A stretch of DNA of 27,191 bases, from the NCBI GenBank assembly GCA_900758315.1, contig CAAERF010000283.1:1-27191 (forward strand), written 5' to 3'. The stretch is from an uncultured Oscillospiraceae bacterium (GTDB taxonomy: Bacteria; Bacillota; Clostridia; Oscillospirales; Oscillospiraceae). Shown piece by piece: positions 1 to 6,537 of this stretch. The position numbers were made by a program, and so were the translations under genes. Each line of letters begins with the position of its first letter. Position 1 is the first letter of the stretch. The notes beneath the pieces were generated by a model. It was not told the DNA's origin. It made no database searches and saw only the letters and a list, made by a program, of their open reading frames with translations.

Positions 1-10
1 AATCCCGAAA

Positions 11-42
11 GGCCTCGCCAGAGTTCCGGCATCTCTGAGGCC
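11..42 (+). terminator. Hairpin, possible terminator of a gene left of the window
   Basis: GGCCTC (11-16) pairs with GAGGCC (37-42), with an inner CAGAG (19-23) that can pair with CTCTG (33-37). The hairpin is followed by AATAAAAT rather than a T-run, so it would be a weak terminator at best. It is the first of the hairpins filling the gene-free 1-249. Confidence 0.3.
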
Positions 43-60
43 GGAATAAAATGAAATCCG

Positions 61-90
61 AAAAAGTGACGACATGTGCGTCACTTTTTT
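61..90 (+). terminator. Bidirectional intrinsic terminator
   Basis: AAAAAGTGACG (61-71) and CGTCACTTTTT (79-89) form a perfect 11-bp stem with a 7-nt loop. Plus-strand transcripts end in T6 (85-90) and minus-strand transcripts in T5, so the element can stop transcription from both sides. It could serve the minus-strand membrane protein gene ending at 250 as well as a gene left of the window. Confidence 0.6.
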
Positions 91-112
91 CCCTTCTCGG
101 CCCACAAGTGCG

Positions 113-232
113 TTCCCGTAGGGAAGGCGCGCAGTTGGGCTGTAAGCTTCGGAAAAATGCAAGCATTTTTCCGAGAGGGTGTCGACTTTGTCGACACCCT
201 CAAGCGGCGGACATCCATAATGCCCGCCGCTT
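113..232. repeat. Chain of four adjacent perfect hairpins
   Basis: Four stem-loops follow each other: TTCCC/GGGAA (113-117/121-125), GGAAAAATGC/GCATTTTTCC (151-160/163-172), GAGGGTGTCGAC/GTCGACACCCTC (175-186/190-201, TTT loop) and AAGCGGCGG/CCGCCGCTT (202-210/224-232). The last three almost touch. The final stem is followed on the plus strand by CTTTTATG. I see no coding sequence here. The style (unrelated stems head to tail, TTT loops) resembles the array at 9498-9748. Function unknown; 3'-end stabilisation, termination or a repetitive extragenic element are possible. Confidence 0.6.
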
Positions 233-249
233 CTTTTATGTACGCCCTT

Positions 250-792
250 TCACAGCCAGGGCTCCACCGCTCCCAGCACAATCAGCAGGATGCCGGAGGC
301 CAGCGGCGCCCACCGGCTGAACCAGGTGCCGGCGGCCCGATGGCCCAGCCAGCCTCCCAGGGCCATGGCTGCCACGGTGATCAGGAAGTTGCACAGGGCC
401 GCCACGCCCGGTCCCAGGCCCGCCAGGCCCGCACCGACGCCCATACCCATGTTGTTGATGCCCAGAGCCAGTGCCACCGTACCGCACTCGGCTAAGGTCG
501 CCGGAACCGGCGCCTGTTCCTCCTGTTCCCGGAGTCCGTCCACCAGGATCCAGACTCCGATGGCCAACAGCAGGGCACCGCCCAGCTTTTTCGCCAGCGG
601 ACCGGCCATCAGTGACCCGGCCCAGCACCCAAGCACCAGCGCCAGCCAGGTGGCGGCAGTGGTGACAGCCGCGATGATAAAAACAGCCTTTTTGGAAAAC
701 CGCCGCTGACGCAGGCTCCAGCTCATGGCCAGCAGCACCGTGTCCAGGTTGGCGGCCAGCAGAAAGAGCAGCAGCGATATGATTTCTCCCAT
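250..792 (-). CDS. YtaF/MntP-like integral membrane protein
   Basis: A 180-residue, strongly hydrophobic protein with about six membrane segments. It opens with LLLFLLAANLDTVLLAMSWS and repeats the same logic in the second half with VALALGINNMGMGVGAGLAG. This internal duplication, with a conserved Asp or Asn in each first helix, is the pattern of the MntP manganese exporter / YtaF sporulation membrane protein family. MntP exports Mn2+ from the cytoplasm; YtaF has no firm biochemical role. The second-half acidic residue appears as Asn (NN), more YtaF-like than MntP-like, so metal export is only an inference. ATG at 792 follows GGGAGG (799-804) at 6 nt. It is a single gene transcribed away from the HD-hydrolase gene. 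Its leader holds an inverted repeat, GGAAGCC 808-814 / GGCTTCC 841-847. Confidence 0.7.
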   Translation of the reverse strand: MGEIISLLLFLLAANLDTVLLAMSWSLRQRRFSKKAVFIIAAVTTAATWLALVLGCWAGSLMAGPLAKKLGGALLLAIGVWILVDGLREQEEQAPVPATLAECGTVALALGINNMGMGVGAGLAGLGPGVAALCNFLITVAAMALGGWLGHRAAGTWFSRWAPLASGILLIVLGAVEPWL

Positions 793-903
793 AGCGTACC
801 TCCCGCGGGAAGCCGTCTGGTTCCGCAGGCCATCTGCCCGGGCTTCCGCAATAACAACCTATGCCCGGGGTCTTCAGGAGGTGAAATCTGGGGAAAGCAA
901 CCG

Positions 904-932
904 TTTTCTCCGGCGGCGGAATATGCTATACT
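904..932 (+). promoter_or_regulatory. Sigma-A promoter, extended -10, for the HD hydrolase operon
   Basis: The -10 TATACT (927-932) is preceded by TGC, giving an extended -10; a weak -35 TTTTCT (904-909) lies 17 bp upstream. The start would be near 939, giving a leader of about 35 nt before the CAGGAGGT ribosome-binding site (958-964) and ATG at 974. Confidence 0.6.
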
Positions 933-973
933 GAACATGATATGCAGGAATAAAAACAGGAGGTTTTCACGCT

Positions 974-1555
974 ATGTCCGCCAAAGAAGAGTTTATCGAA
1001 GTGTATCAGGCCCAGATCAAACGTCCCGGGGCGGACGCCCTGCTGGACTACCTGGAGCACAAAAGCGACTTTTTCACCGCGCCCTCCTCCACCCGCTTCC
1101 ACGGCTGCTATGAGGGCGGTCTGTGCGAGCACAGCCTCAACGTCTACTACTGCCTGGTGGACTATCTGGCCCGGGAGCGGGTCCAGGAGCTGTACGGGCT
1201 GGAGTGCTCCGAGGAGACGGTGGCCATTGTGGCCCTGCTCCATGACCTGTGCAAAATCGGCTGCTACCGCCCGGGCACCCGCAACGTCAAGGGCCCCGAC
1301 GGCAAGTGGACCCAGGTGCCCACCTACCAGTTCGACGACCCCATGCCCTACGGTCACGGCGAAAAGAGCGTCTACATCGTCAACGGTTACCTGCGGCTGA
1401 CCCGGGAGGAGGCCTTCGCCATCCGCTACCACATGGGCTTCTCCGGGGACGAGGACAAACGCAACGTGGGCAAGGCCTTTCAGATGTACCCGCTGGCCTT
1501 CGCCCTGAGCGTGGCCGACTGCGAGGCCACCTATTTCCTGGAGAGCAATCACTAA
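974..1555 (+). CDS. HD-domain metal-dependent hydrolase
   Basis: 193 residues. The metal ligands of an HD phosphohydrolase can be read in order: H53 in GGLCEHSLNV, H90-D91 in ALLHDLCKIG, H128 in YGHGEKS, H153 in RYHMG and D182 in LSVADCE. The GGL-EHSL and LLHDLCKIG motifs resemble the HD part of YhaM-type 3'-5' exonucleases, but the OB-fold nucleic-acid domain of YhaM is absent, so the substrate (nucleotide, cyclic nucleotide or RNA end) cannot be given. No signal peptide; cytoplasmic. The ATG has a good ribosome-binding site (CAGGAGGT, 958-964). The NudF-type gene follows 51 bp later with no terminator visible between them, so the two are probably one transcript. Confidence 0.8.
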   Translation: MSAKEEFIEVYQAQIKRPGADALLDYLEHKSDFFTAPSSTRFHGCYEGGLCEHSLNVYYCLVDYLARERVQELYGLECSEETVAIVALLHDLCKIGCYRPGTRNVKGPDGKWTQVPTYQFDDPMPYGHGEKSVYIVNGYLRLTREEAFAIRYHMGFSGDEDKRNVGKAFQMYPLAFALSVADCEATYFLESNH

Positions 1556-1606
1556 AAAATCGCAAAATGCTTTGTTTGAAACCGAAAAGAAAAGGAGTGT
1601 ATGCCA

Positions 1607-2161
1607 ATGGATCAAATGCAGCTGCATGAAGACCGTATCGGCGGCCAGCACATCTTCAGCGGCCGGGTGGTCAACCTGAAAGTGGATCAGATCCGCCTGC
1701 CCAACGGCCACACCAGCATCCGTGAGGTGATCGAACACCCCGGCGGTGTCACTGTAGCGGCGCTGAATGAGCGGGATGAGTTGCTGATGGTGCGCCAGTT
1801 CCGCTATCCCTTCCAGAACGTGCTGCTGGAGCTACCGGCGGGCAAGCTGGAACCCGGCGAAACCCCGCTGGACGCCGTCAAGCGGGAACAGTTGGAGGAG
1901 ACCGGCACCCGTGCCGACACCTATATCTCGCTGGGCCGTTCCTACGCCACCCCCGCCTACTGCACCGAGCAGATTCACATCTGGGCCTGCCGGATCACCG
2001 GCACCGGTGAACAGCATCTGGACCCGGATGAGTTCCTGGAGGTGGAGACCGTCCCGCTGGAACGGGCAGTGGAGCTGGTGCTGGACAACCAAATTCCCGA
2101 TGCCAAAACCCAAATCGGCATTTTAAAGACATATGCTCTGGTGAAAGGTGGCAAACTGTAA
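1607..2161 (+). CDS. nudF: Nudix hydrolase, ADP-ribose pyrophosphatase type
   Basis: 184 residues from this start. The Nudix box runs from G79 to T101 (GKLEPGE at 79-85, REQLEET at 93-99, then G100) and fits GX5EX7REUXEEXGU except for Gln in the U position after RE. Upstream, VIEHPGGVTVAAL and the VRQFRYP segment are typical of the NudF/ADP-ribose pyrophosphatase subfamily, which splits ADP-ribose into AMP and ribose 5-phosphate using Mg2+. The AAAGGAG at 1591-1597 is only 3 nt from an ATG at 1601 but 9 nt from the ATG at 1607, so 1607 is preferred; the longer form would add Met-Pro. It probably shares a transcript with the HD-hydrolase gene. Exact substrate is inferred from family resemblance. 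Confidence 0.85.
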   Translation: MDQMQLHEDRIGGQHIFSGRVVNLKVDQIRLPNGHTSIREVIEHPGGVTVAALNERDELLMVRQFRYPFQNVLLELPAGKLEPGETPLDAVKREQLEETGTRADTYISLGRSYATPAYCTEQIHIWACRITGTGEQHLDPDEFLEVETVPLERAVELVLDNQIPDAKTQIGILKTYALVKGGKL

Positions 2162-2190
2162 GCAACTGACCCACAAAGGAGTTGCCGCCC

Positions 2191-3903
2191 ATGTGCCATG
2201 CCCAACACCGGACCGCGTCCCTGCTGACCGTCTGCCTGACCCTGCTCTTCTGCTGCACCGTCCTCGCTCTGGCGCCGTCTGCGGACGCCGCCGAAACCAC
2301 CAGTCCGGATGATGGGCTGGTGCTTCTCTCGGACGGGACAGGCCCCAGTGTCTCCCGGCCTCAGCGGGACTGCACCGGACTGCTGGCAGAGCGGCAGTCC
2401 CTGATTCAGGCGGTACAAACTGCCGTGGACCGGACGGACGGGGTATCTATGGGCACACCTGCGGTCTACCCCACCACGCTCACCGTCACTGCCGCCGACT
2501 TCTCCGGCTACCGGCGGACCGGAGCTGGGAATCTCACCGATGGAGCGGTCATCTCCTACTCCACCCTGATTCCTCTGACGGTCACCGGCTTACAGACCGG
2601 CGTGGCCAGCGCGGAGGACAACTATCAGGCGCTGGAGCGGGTCCTGGACCTGGTGGCCTCCTTTACCGTGGAGCAGGCGGACCGGTATCGGGATGTGATG
2701 TTCAAGGTCACTCTGCCGCCGGGCGTGTACTATATCAGTTACTATGACAGCGCGGAACAGTCCAGCCAGTGTCTCCACCTGTGCCGGAACACCTGGCTGT
2801 CCATGAAGGGCGTCACCATACGCAAGGCGGACACGGTCAACTGCGCCATGCTCCGCAACTGCCGGGGCAGCTCCGGCGCGTCAGGCTATACGGCCAGCGG
2901 CAATCTGATTCTGGAGGGCGGCACCTGGGACGTGGACATGGCCCACTTTGACGCCGGCTCCGAAACCGACCGGTTCTCCAGCATCCGGCTGGGCCACGGT
3001 GAGAACATCCTGCTCACCGGGGTCACCTTTCTGGGCTCCATCAACGGCCACCATCTGGAGCTGTGCGGGATTCAGGGCTGTTCTGTGGTGAACTGCACCT
3101 TTCGCGGGTATCTGGACACCGCCTACCGCGGCAGCTGCGACTACAAGGAGGCCATCCAGATCGACGTGGTCAACAACGACGCCATCGCGCCTGCCTTTGG
3201 CTGCTACGACGACACGGTATCCGGAGACGTGGTCATCTACGGCAACCGGTTTCAAAATCTCTGCCGGGGTGTGGGCGGACACAACGCCGTCTACGGCGTG
3301 TACTACGCCCGGATCGTGGTCCAGAACAACCTCTTTTCCCACCTCACCGCCGAGGCCTTTTACGGCCTGAACTACCAGGACACCCTCATCGACGGCAATA
3401 CCATGCACCAGGTGGGGGCCGGGATCGCCCTCTACGCCCTGACCGCGTCGGCGGATGGCAACTACTTCCGTCCCTGTAACGGCGCACTTCCGCCACTGGC
3501 TGCGGTGCAGTGCCGGGACGCCCGGATCACCATCTCTCACAACGACATCCTGGTCAACCTCTTCTCTCCACTGCGCTACGGCTGCGGCGTGATGGCCTAC
3601 GGCTGCGCCTACTCGGACCAGCTGTATCAGGAGCAGTACGGCGGAGCCACCTTCTGGATGCGCGGGGTCACCGTCACCGGCAACCGGATCCGCTGGGCCC
3701 AGGACGCCGGGATTTACCTCCACTGCGCCTATGACGCCGCGGTGTCCGGCAACCGGATTGACCGGGTCCTGTGCGGCCACTCTTTGGACGGGGCGCCCAT
3801 TTCCGCCGCCAACTGTCTGTGGCTGGAACAGCCGATGAATCCGGCAAATTGGCAGAAAAAACCGCCGTTTTCCCCACAGGTAGGGTTGTCAACGACGGAA
3901 TGA
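2191..3903 (+). CDS. Secreted right-handed beta-helix protein
   Basis: About 570 residues. The N-terminus MCHAQHRTASLL leads into a hydrophobic stretch ending near SADAAET, a Sec signal peptide. The middle and end carry irregular short repeats with Asn ladders, for example VVNCTFRGYLD, VIYGNRFQNL, VVQNNLFSHLTAE, LIDGNTMHQVGAG, VTVTGNRIRWAQDAGIYL and AAVSGNRIDRV. This is the signature of a right-handed parallel beta-helix of the pectate-lyase-like fold. Such proteins are polysaccharide lyases/hydrolases or surface adhesins; I see no diagnostic catalytic set and name no activity. No sortase motif, S-layer or choline-binding repeat is present, and the helix ends abruptly after NCLWLEQP. The start is the ATG 9 nt after AAAGGAG (2175-2181); a TTG at 2184 region is too close to that site. 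The stop overlaps the promoter of the next gene. Confidence 0.75.
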   Translation: MCHAQHRTASLLTVCLTLLFCCTVLALAPSADAAETTSPDDGLVLLSDGTGPSVSRPQRDCTGLLAERQSLIQAVQTAVDRTDGVSMGTPAVYPTTLTVTAADFSGYRRTGAGNLTDGAVISYSTLIPLTVTGLQTGVASAEDNYQALERVLDLVASFTVEQADRYRDVMFKVTLPPGVYYISYYDSAEQSSQCLHLCRNTWLSMKGVTIRKADTVNCAMLRNCRGSSGASGYTASGNLILEGGTWDVDMAHFDAGSETDRFSSIRLGHGENILLTGVTFLGSINGHHLELCGIQGCSVVNCTFRGYLDTAYRGSCDYKEAIQIDVVNNDAIAPAFGCYDDTVSGDVVIYGNRFQNLCRGVGGHNAVYGVYYARIVVQNNLFSHLTAEAFYGLNYQDTLIDGNTMHQVGAGIALYALTASADGNYFRPCNGALPPLAAVQCRDARITISHNDILVNLFSPLRYGCGVMAYGCAYSDQLYQEQYGGATFWMRGVTVTGNRIRWAQDAGIYLHCAYDAAVSGNRIDRVLCGHSLDGAPISAANCLWLEQPMNPANWQKKPPFSPQVGLSTTE

Positions 3904-3914
3904 TCTGTTATGAT
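3886..3914 (+). promoter_or_regulatory. Sigma-A promoter overlapping the 3' end of the beta-helix gene
   Basis: TTGTCA (3886-3891), 17 bp, TATGAT (3909-3914). The -35 lies inside the last codons of the beta-helix gene, whose stop is 3901-3903. Transcription would start near 3921, about 30 nt before the terminator-like hairpin at 3952. Confidence 0.65.
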
Positions 3915-3951
3915 AACGTGGTAGATAGAAATAAAGCGTTTGAGCACCTTC

Positions 3952-3984
3952 GCAAACAAGGCTAGCCTTGTTTGCAATTTTTTT
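3952..3984 (+). terminator. Intrinsic terminator / possible attenuator before the EamA gene
   Basis: GCAAACAAGGC (3952-3962) pairs perfectly with GCCTTGTTTGC (3965-3975) and is followed by AA and T7 (3978-3984). It lies after the promoter at 3886-3914 and only 24 nt before the EamA start codon, so transcripts from that promoter must pass it. It would also end readthrough from the beta-helix gene. GTTTG (3938-3942) can pair with CAAAC (3953-3957) inside the stem, a weak alternative fold. Confidence 0.8.
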
Positions 3985-4008
3985 CGCCTGTTGAAGGAGG
4001 ACACCGTT

Positions 4009-4434
4009 ATGTGGAACTATATTTGGCCCCTGCTGCTGGTGGTCGGAGCGAACACCTGCTACCACATCTGCTCCAAGAGCACTCCGGACAACGTACAGCC
4101 CTTTGCCGCCCTCACCGTCACCTATTTGACGGCAACCGTCCTGTGCCTGATCCTCTTCTTTGTCACCAGTGAGACCAAACAGCTCCTTCCCGAGCTTCAG
4201 AAGATCAACTGGACCACCTTTGCCTTTGGCGCCTCCCTCATCGGCCTGGAATTCGGCTACATTCAATTCTACCGGGCGGGCTGGGACATCACCGTCGGCC
4301 CCATGGTGGCCAACACTGTGCTGGCTTGCGTCCTGCTGGTGGTGGGCATCCTGCTCTATAAGGAGGTACTCCACCTGAACCAGATCATCGGCATCCTGCT
4401 CTGTATCGCAGGGCTCATTCTGATCAACCGCTGA
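4009..4434 (+). CDS. Single-domain EamA/DMT-type membrane protein
   Basis: 141 residues with about five hydrophobic helices: WPLLLVVGANTCYHICSK, ALTVTYLTATVLCLILFF, FGASLIGLEFGYIQFYRAGW, MVANTVLACVLLVVGILLY and IIGILLCIAGLILI. Length and pattern match one EamA repeat, half of a ten-helix drug/metabolite transporter, so it probably works as a dimer as small multidrug resistance proteins do. The substrate is unknown. The ATG follows GAAGGAGG (3993-4000) at 8 nt. It is converged on by the GNAT gene: the two stop codons are separated by two bases (4435-4436), with no terminator between. Expression may depend on passing the hairpin at 3952-3984. Confidence 0.75.
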   Translation: MWNYIWPLLLVVGANTCYHICSKSTPDNVQPFAALTVTYLTATVLCLILFFVTSETKQLLPELQKINWTTFAFGASLIGLEFGYIQFYRAGWDITVGPMVANTVLACVLLVVGILLYKEVLHLNQIIGILLCIAGLILINR

Positions 4435-4436
4435 CC

Positions 4437-5294
4437 TCAGTCAAAGGCGAAGGCCAGATAGCCGTTCTCCGCTCCCTGCCACCAGGCCTGTGCCGCTGGG
4501 TCCAGCCACTTGACCACCCCAAAGGGCTTCCGCTGTCCCGCCGTCCGTTTGGCGGGCACCGGTCCCCGGATCAGCGCCTGTTCCGCGCCCAGATGGGCCA
4601 GCAGGGCCTGAGCCGCCTGCTCCGGACTGTCGGTGAGCAGTTCCTTGACCGCCACCGCACCGTCCCAACACTCTACGGCGGCGATACCGTTCCCGATCCG
4701 GTACAGGCCGCCGCCGCTGTTCCGGCAGAGCCGGGCCTGCCAGGCGCCGCTTCGCTCCGGATAACGAATCCACCAGCGATCCCGGAGCCACTGGGCCCGC
4801 AGCTGCTGGTATTTTTCCAACGCACACGGGGTCACCTGAGGCAGCTGCTCCGCCGGGTTTTCCCGGGAAATCACCTGCTCCCAGGTGGAAAAGCCGGTCT
4901 GATAGCCCAGCGTCTCATAGAACTCGAAAAGGGACCGTTCGCCCGGGACCATGACCACGCCCCGTTTGCCCTGCCGGACTGCCTGCTGTTCCGTCCAGGC
5001 CAGCAGACGCCGGCCAAAGCCCCGTCCCTGACAGGCCGGGTGGGTGCAGAAGGCGTAGACGTACCAGATGGGCATTGCTGTCCCGTCCGGCCCCACGATT
5101 TCCTGGGAAAAGGGCAGGAGCATGGAGGCGATCTCACCGCCGCTCTCCAGCACCAGTCCCTGGCCCGGGGTATAGCCGCCGGCGAAAAAGCCGTCAATGT
5201 ACCGGTCCTCGTCGCCGAAGCAGGTTTTCCACAAGAGCTTCATCCGCCCCTCATCCCCCGGGATGGTGGGGCGCATCTGTTCCCGGGCCGTCAC
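4437..5294 (-). CDS. GNAT-family N-acetyltransferase
   Basis: 285 residues. The N-terminal half is a GNAT domain: the beta4-alpha3 acetyl-CoA site reads VYAFCTHPACQGRGFGRRLL, with the Q-x-x-G-x-G/A pattern as QGRGFG, followed by GVVMVPGERSLFEFYETLGY, the usual end of the fold. The C-terminal 130 residues resemble the extra SCP2-like half seen in Eis-type or two-domain GNAT proteins, but I cannot assign it firmly. The acceptor is unknown. The GTG start at 5294 overlaps the upstream stop as GTGA (5291-5294), so translation is coupled to the DUF2156 gene. Confidence 0.8.
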   Translation of the reverse strand: MTAREQMRPTIPGDEGRMKLLWKTCFGDEDRYIDGFFAGGYTPGQGLVLESGGEIASMLLPFSQEIVGPDGTAMPIWYVYAFCTHPACQGRGFGRRLLAWTEQQAVRQGKRGVVMVPGERSLFEFYETLGYQTGFSTWEQVISRENPAEQLPQVTPCALEKYQQLRAQWLRDRWWIRYPERSGAWQARLCRNSGGGLYRIGNGIAAVECWDGAVAVKELLTDSPEQAAQALLAHLGAEQALIRGPVPAKRTAGQRKPFGVVKWLDPAAQAWWQGAENGYLAFAFD

Positions 5295-6202
5295 AGGGTC
5301 TCGCCCTCCTTCAGCTCTGCCATGTACTTCTCCAGCAGCAGATCCGGGTGGTAGCTGAGCTTGGCCTTGCGGAGATTTTCCTCGCCCATGTCGTCCTCCC
5401 GGTTCAGGTAGACGATCTCCGGGTGATGATCCCGGACCCAGCGGGCAAACTCCCGGTTGATCATGGGATAGGCGCCCTGAATGTCGGCGTAGGCTTTTTC
5501 GAAGAACACATCATAGGTGTCGCCGCCCAGGCTCTTGCCCATGGTGAAGGCCAGCATCTTTCCGTTGCCCCGGAGGGCCAGTCCCTCCAGCCCCAGCTCC
5601 TGCTGGTGGTAGAGACAGCGCCGCAGGGCCTCGCAGCCCTCATGGGCGTTCCAGTCCTCGTGACCGGCTGCAGCTGCGGCAGCCTCCCAGTCCTCGTTGA
5701 GGGCAATGCACTCCTGGAGGTTGTGGGGACCGATCTCCTCGGTGGACCAGCCCGGATAGTGCTCCTCAAAGCGGTGGATATGGTTGCGCTTGGCGTGGAG
5801 CTTCTTGCCGGTCAGGTCCGCCAGACGGTTGATGTCGTAGCAGTAGTCAAAGCCGTCCCGGACCAGGGTGTACTCAAATTTTCCCGGGAAAAGACTTTCC
5901 AGCCGCTCCTTCTCCCCCTCGGTCAGGGAGTACAGGGACAGCCGGTTGCCCAGCGCTGCCGCATCCTGCTCCAGGGCCTTGAGCATGGGGCGGATATCGC
6001 CCTGTCCCGCCGGCCAGAAGTAGCGGGAGTCATTACAGCGCACGGTTAGATAGCCGGCATACTCTCCGATCTTCTCCTGGAACGCGTCCCGCCAGGCAAA
6101 AATATTGGTAAATGCGTACTCACAGCACCGGTATCCGGAGGGCATGAAATAGGAGTCCACCCGTTCCCGGTCGGAAAGCTGCGGCGTAATAAACTGAATC
6201 AT
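5291..6202 (-). CDS. DUF2156 protein (LPG synthase C-terminal-like)
   Basis: 303 residues from MIQFITPQ. Features include YRCCEYAFTNIFAW, GFDYCYDINRLADLTGKKLH, AKRNHIHRFEEHYPGW, GLALRGNGKMLAFTMG, VFFEKAYADIQGAYPMINRE and YLNREDDMGEENLRKAKLSY. This is the DUF2156 / phosphatidylglycerol lysyltransferase C-terminal fold, a double GNAT-like fold related to FemX enzymes that use aminoacyl-tRNA. No membrane flippase domain is present, so it is not full-length MprF; the substrate is unknown. ATG at 6202 lies about 12 nt after an AAAGG; the open frame continues upstream to about 6511, but that part lies before the promoter at 6302-6330 and does not look like protein. First gene of a two-gene operon with the GNAT gene. 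Confidence 0.75.
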   Translation of the reverse strand: MIQFITPQLSDRERVDSYFMPSGYRCCEYAFTNIFAWRDAFQEKIGEYAGYLTVRCNDSRYFWPAGQGDIRPMLKALEQDAAALGNRLSLYSLTEGEKERLESLFPGKFEYTLVRDGFDYCYDINRLADLTGKKLHAKRNHIHRFEEHYPGWSTEEIGPHNLQECIALNEDWEAAAAAAGHEDWNAHEGCEALRRCLYHQQELGLEGLALRGNGKMLAFTMGKSLGGDTYDVFFEKAYADIQGAYPMINREFARWVRDHHPEIVYLNREDDMGEENLRKAKLSYHPDLLLEKYMAELKEGETL

Positions 6203-6270
6203 AAACTGCGTTTGCCTTTCTCTATATTTTGCGGCATACCGGACCGCTCGGGACCGGCGTGCAGACCGCC

Positions 6271-6295
6271 GACCCCTACCTCCCAGGTAGGGGTC
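6271..6295 (-). promoter_or_regulatory. 5'-terminal hairpin in the DUF2156 mRNA leader
   Basis: GACCCCTACC (6271-6280) and GGTAGGGGTC (6286-6295) form a perfect 10-bp stem with a 5-nt loop. Given the promoter at 6302-6330, transcription should begin at about 6295, so this hairpin would be the very 5' end of the mRNA. There is no T-run; mRNA protection or control of initial transcription are possible roles. Confidence 0.5.
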
Positions 6296-6301
6296 GTGGC
6301 T

Positions 6302-6330
6302 ATTATATCGTTCCGGACAAAAATTGTAAA
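6302..6330 (-). promoter_or_regulatory. Sigma-A promoter of the DUF2156-GNAT operon
   Basis: On the minus strand TTTACA (6325-6330), 17 bp, TATAAT (6302-6307). Perfect -10 with optimal spacing. Predicted start near 6295, giving a leader of about 93 nt. Confidence 0.8.
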
Positions 6331-6464
6331 CCGCTCTGTAGAAAATCCAAAGTTTTCCTGCTTTTTTCCCGTCCAACTCCCCTTTTTTACAGATTGCACA
6401 AGTAGTTTGGTCCATTTTGGCGAAATCTTCCCGGGAAATTTCTGAAAAAAGACGGGAAATGGTG

Positions 6465-6492
6465 TGCAATTTTTCTGGCAAGATGTTATAAT
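6465..6492 (+). promoter_or_regulatory. Sigma-A promoter with extended -10 upstream of the GlmU-like gene
   Basis: TATAAT at 6487-6492 is preceded by TGT (extended -10). The -35 is poor (TGCAAT 6465-6470, 16 bp away). A start near 6499 leaves a leader of about 40 nt before ATG 6538 and argues against the in-frame ATG at 6505. Possibly the main promoter of the glmU-prs-pth block. Confidence 0.6.
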
Positions 6493-6537
6493 AGAAGGCA
6501 CCCAATGACACTTTTTTTCGAAGGGGGACTGAGTCCG

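Noticed and set aside
793..960. Mn2+ (yybP-ykoY) riboswitch before the YtaF/MntP-like gene
   Set aside because: I looked for the paired conserved loops of that class on the minus strand and did not find them.
2881..3780. A long minus-strand frame opposite the beta-helix gene
   Set aside because: Val/Gly/Asp-rich shadow translation without motifs or a ribosome-binding site.
6203..6511. N-terminal extension of the DUF2156 gene
   Set aside because: It lies across a strong promoter and a perfect hairpin, and its translation has no family resemblance.
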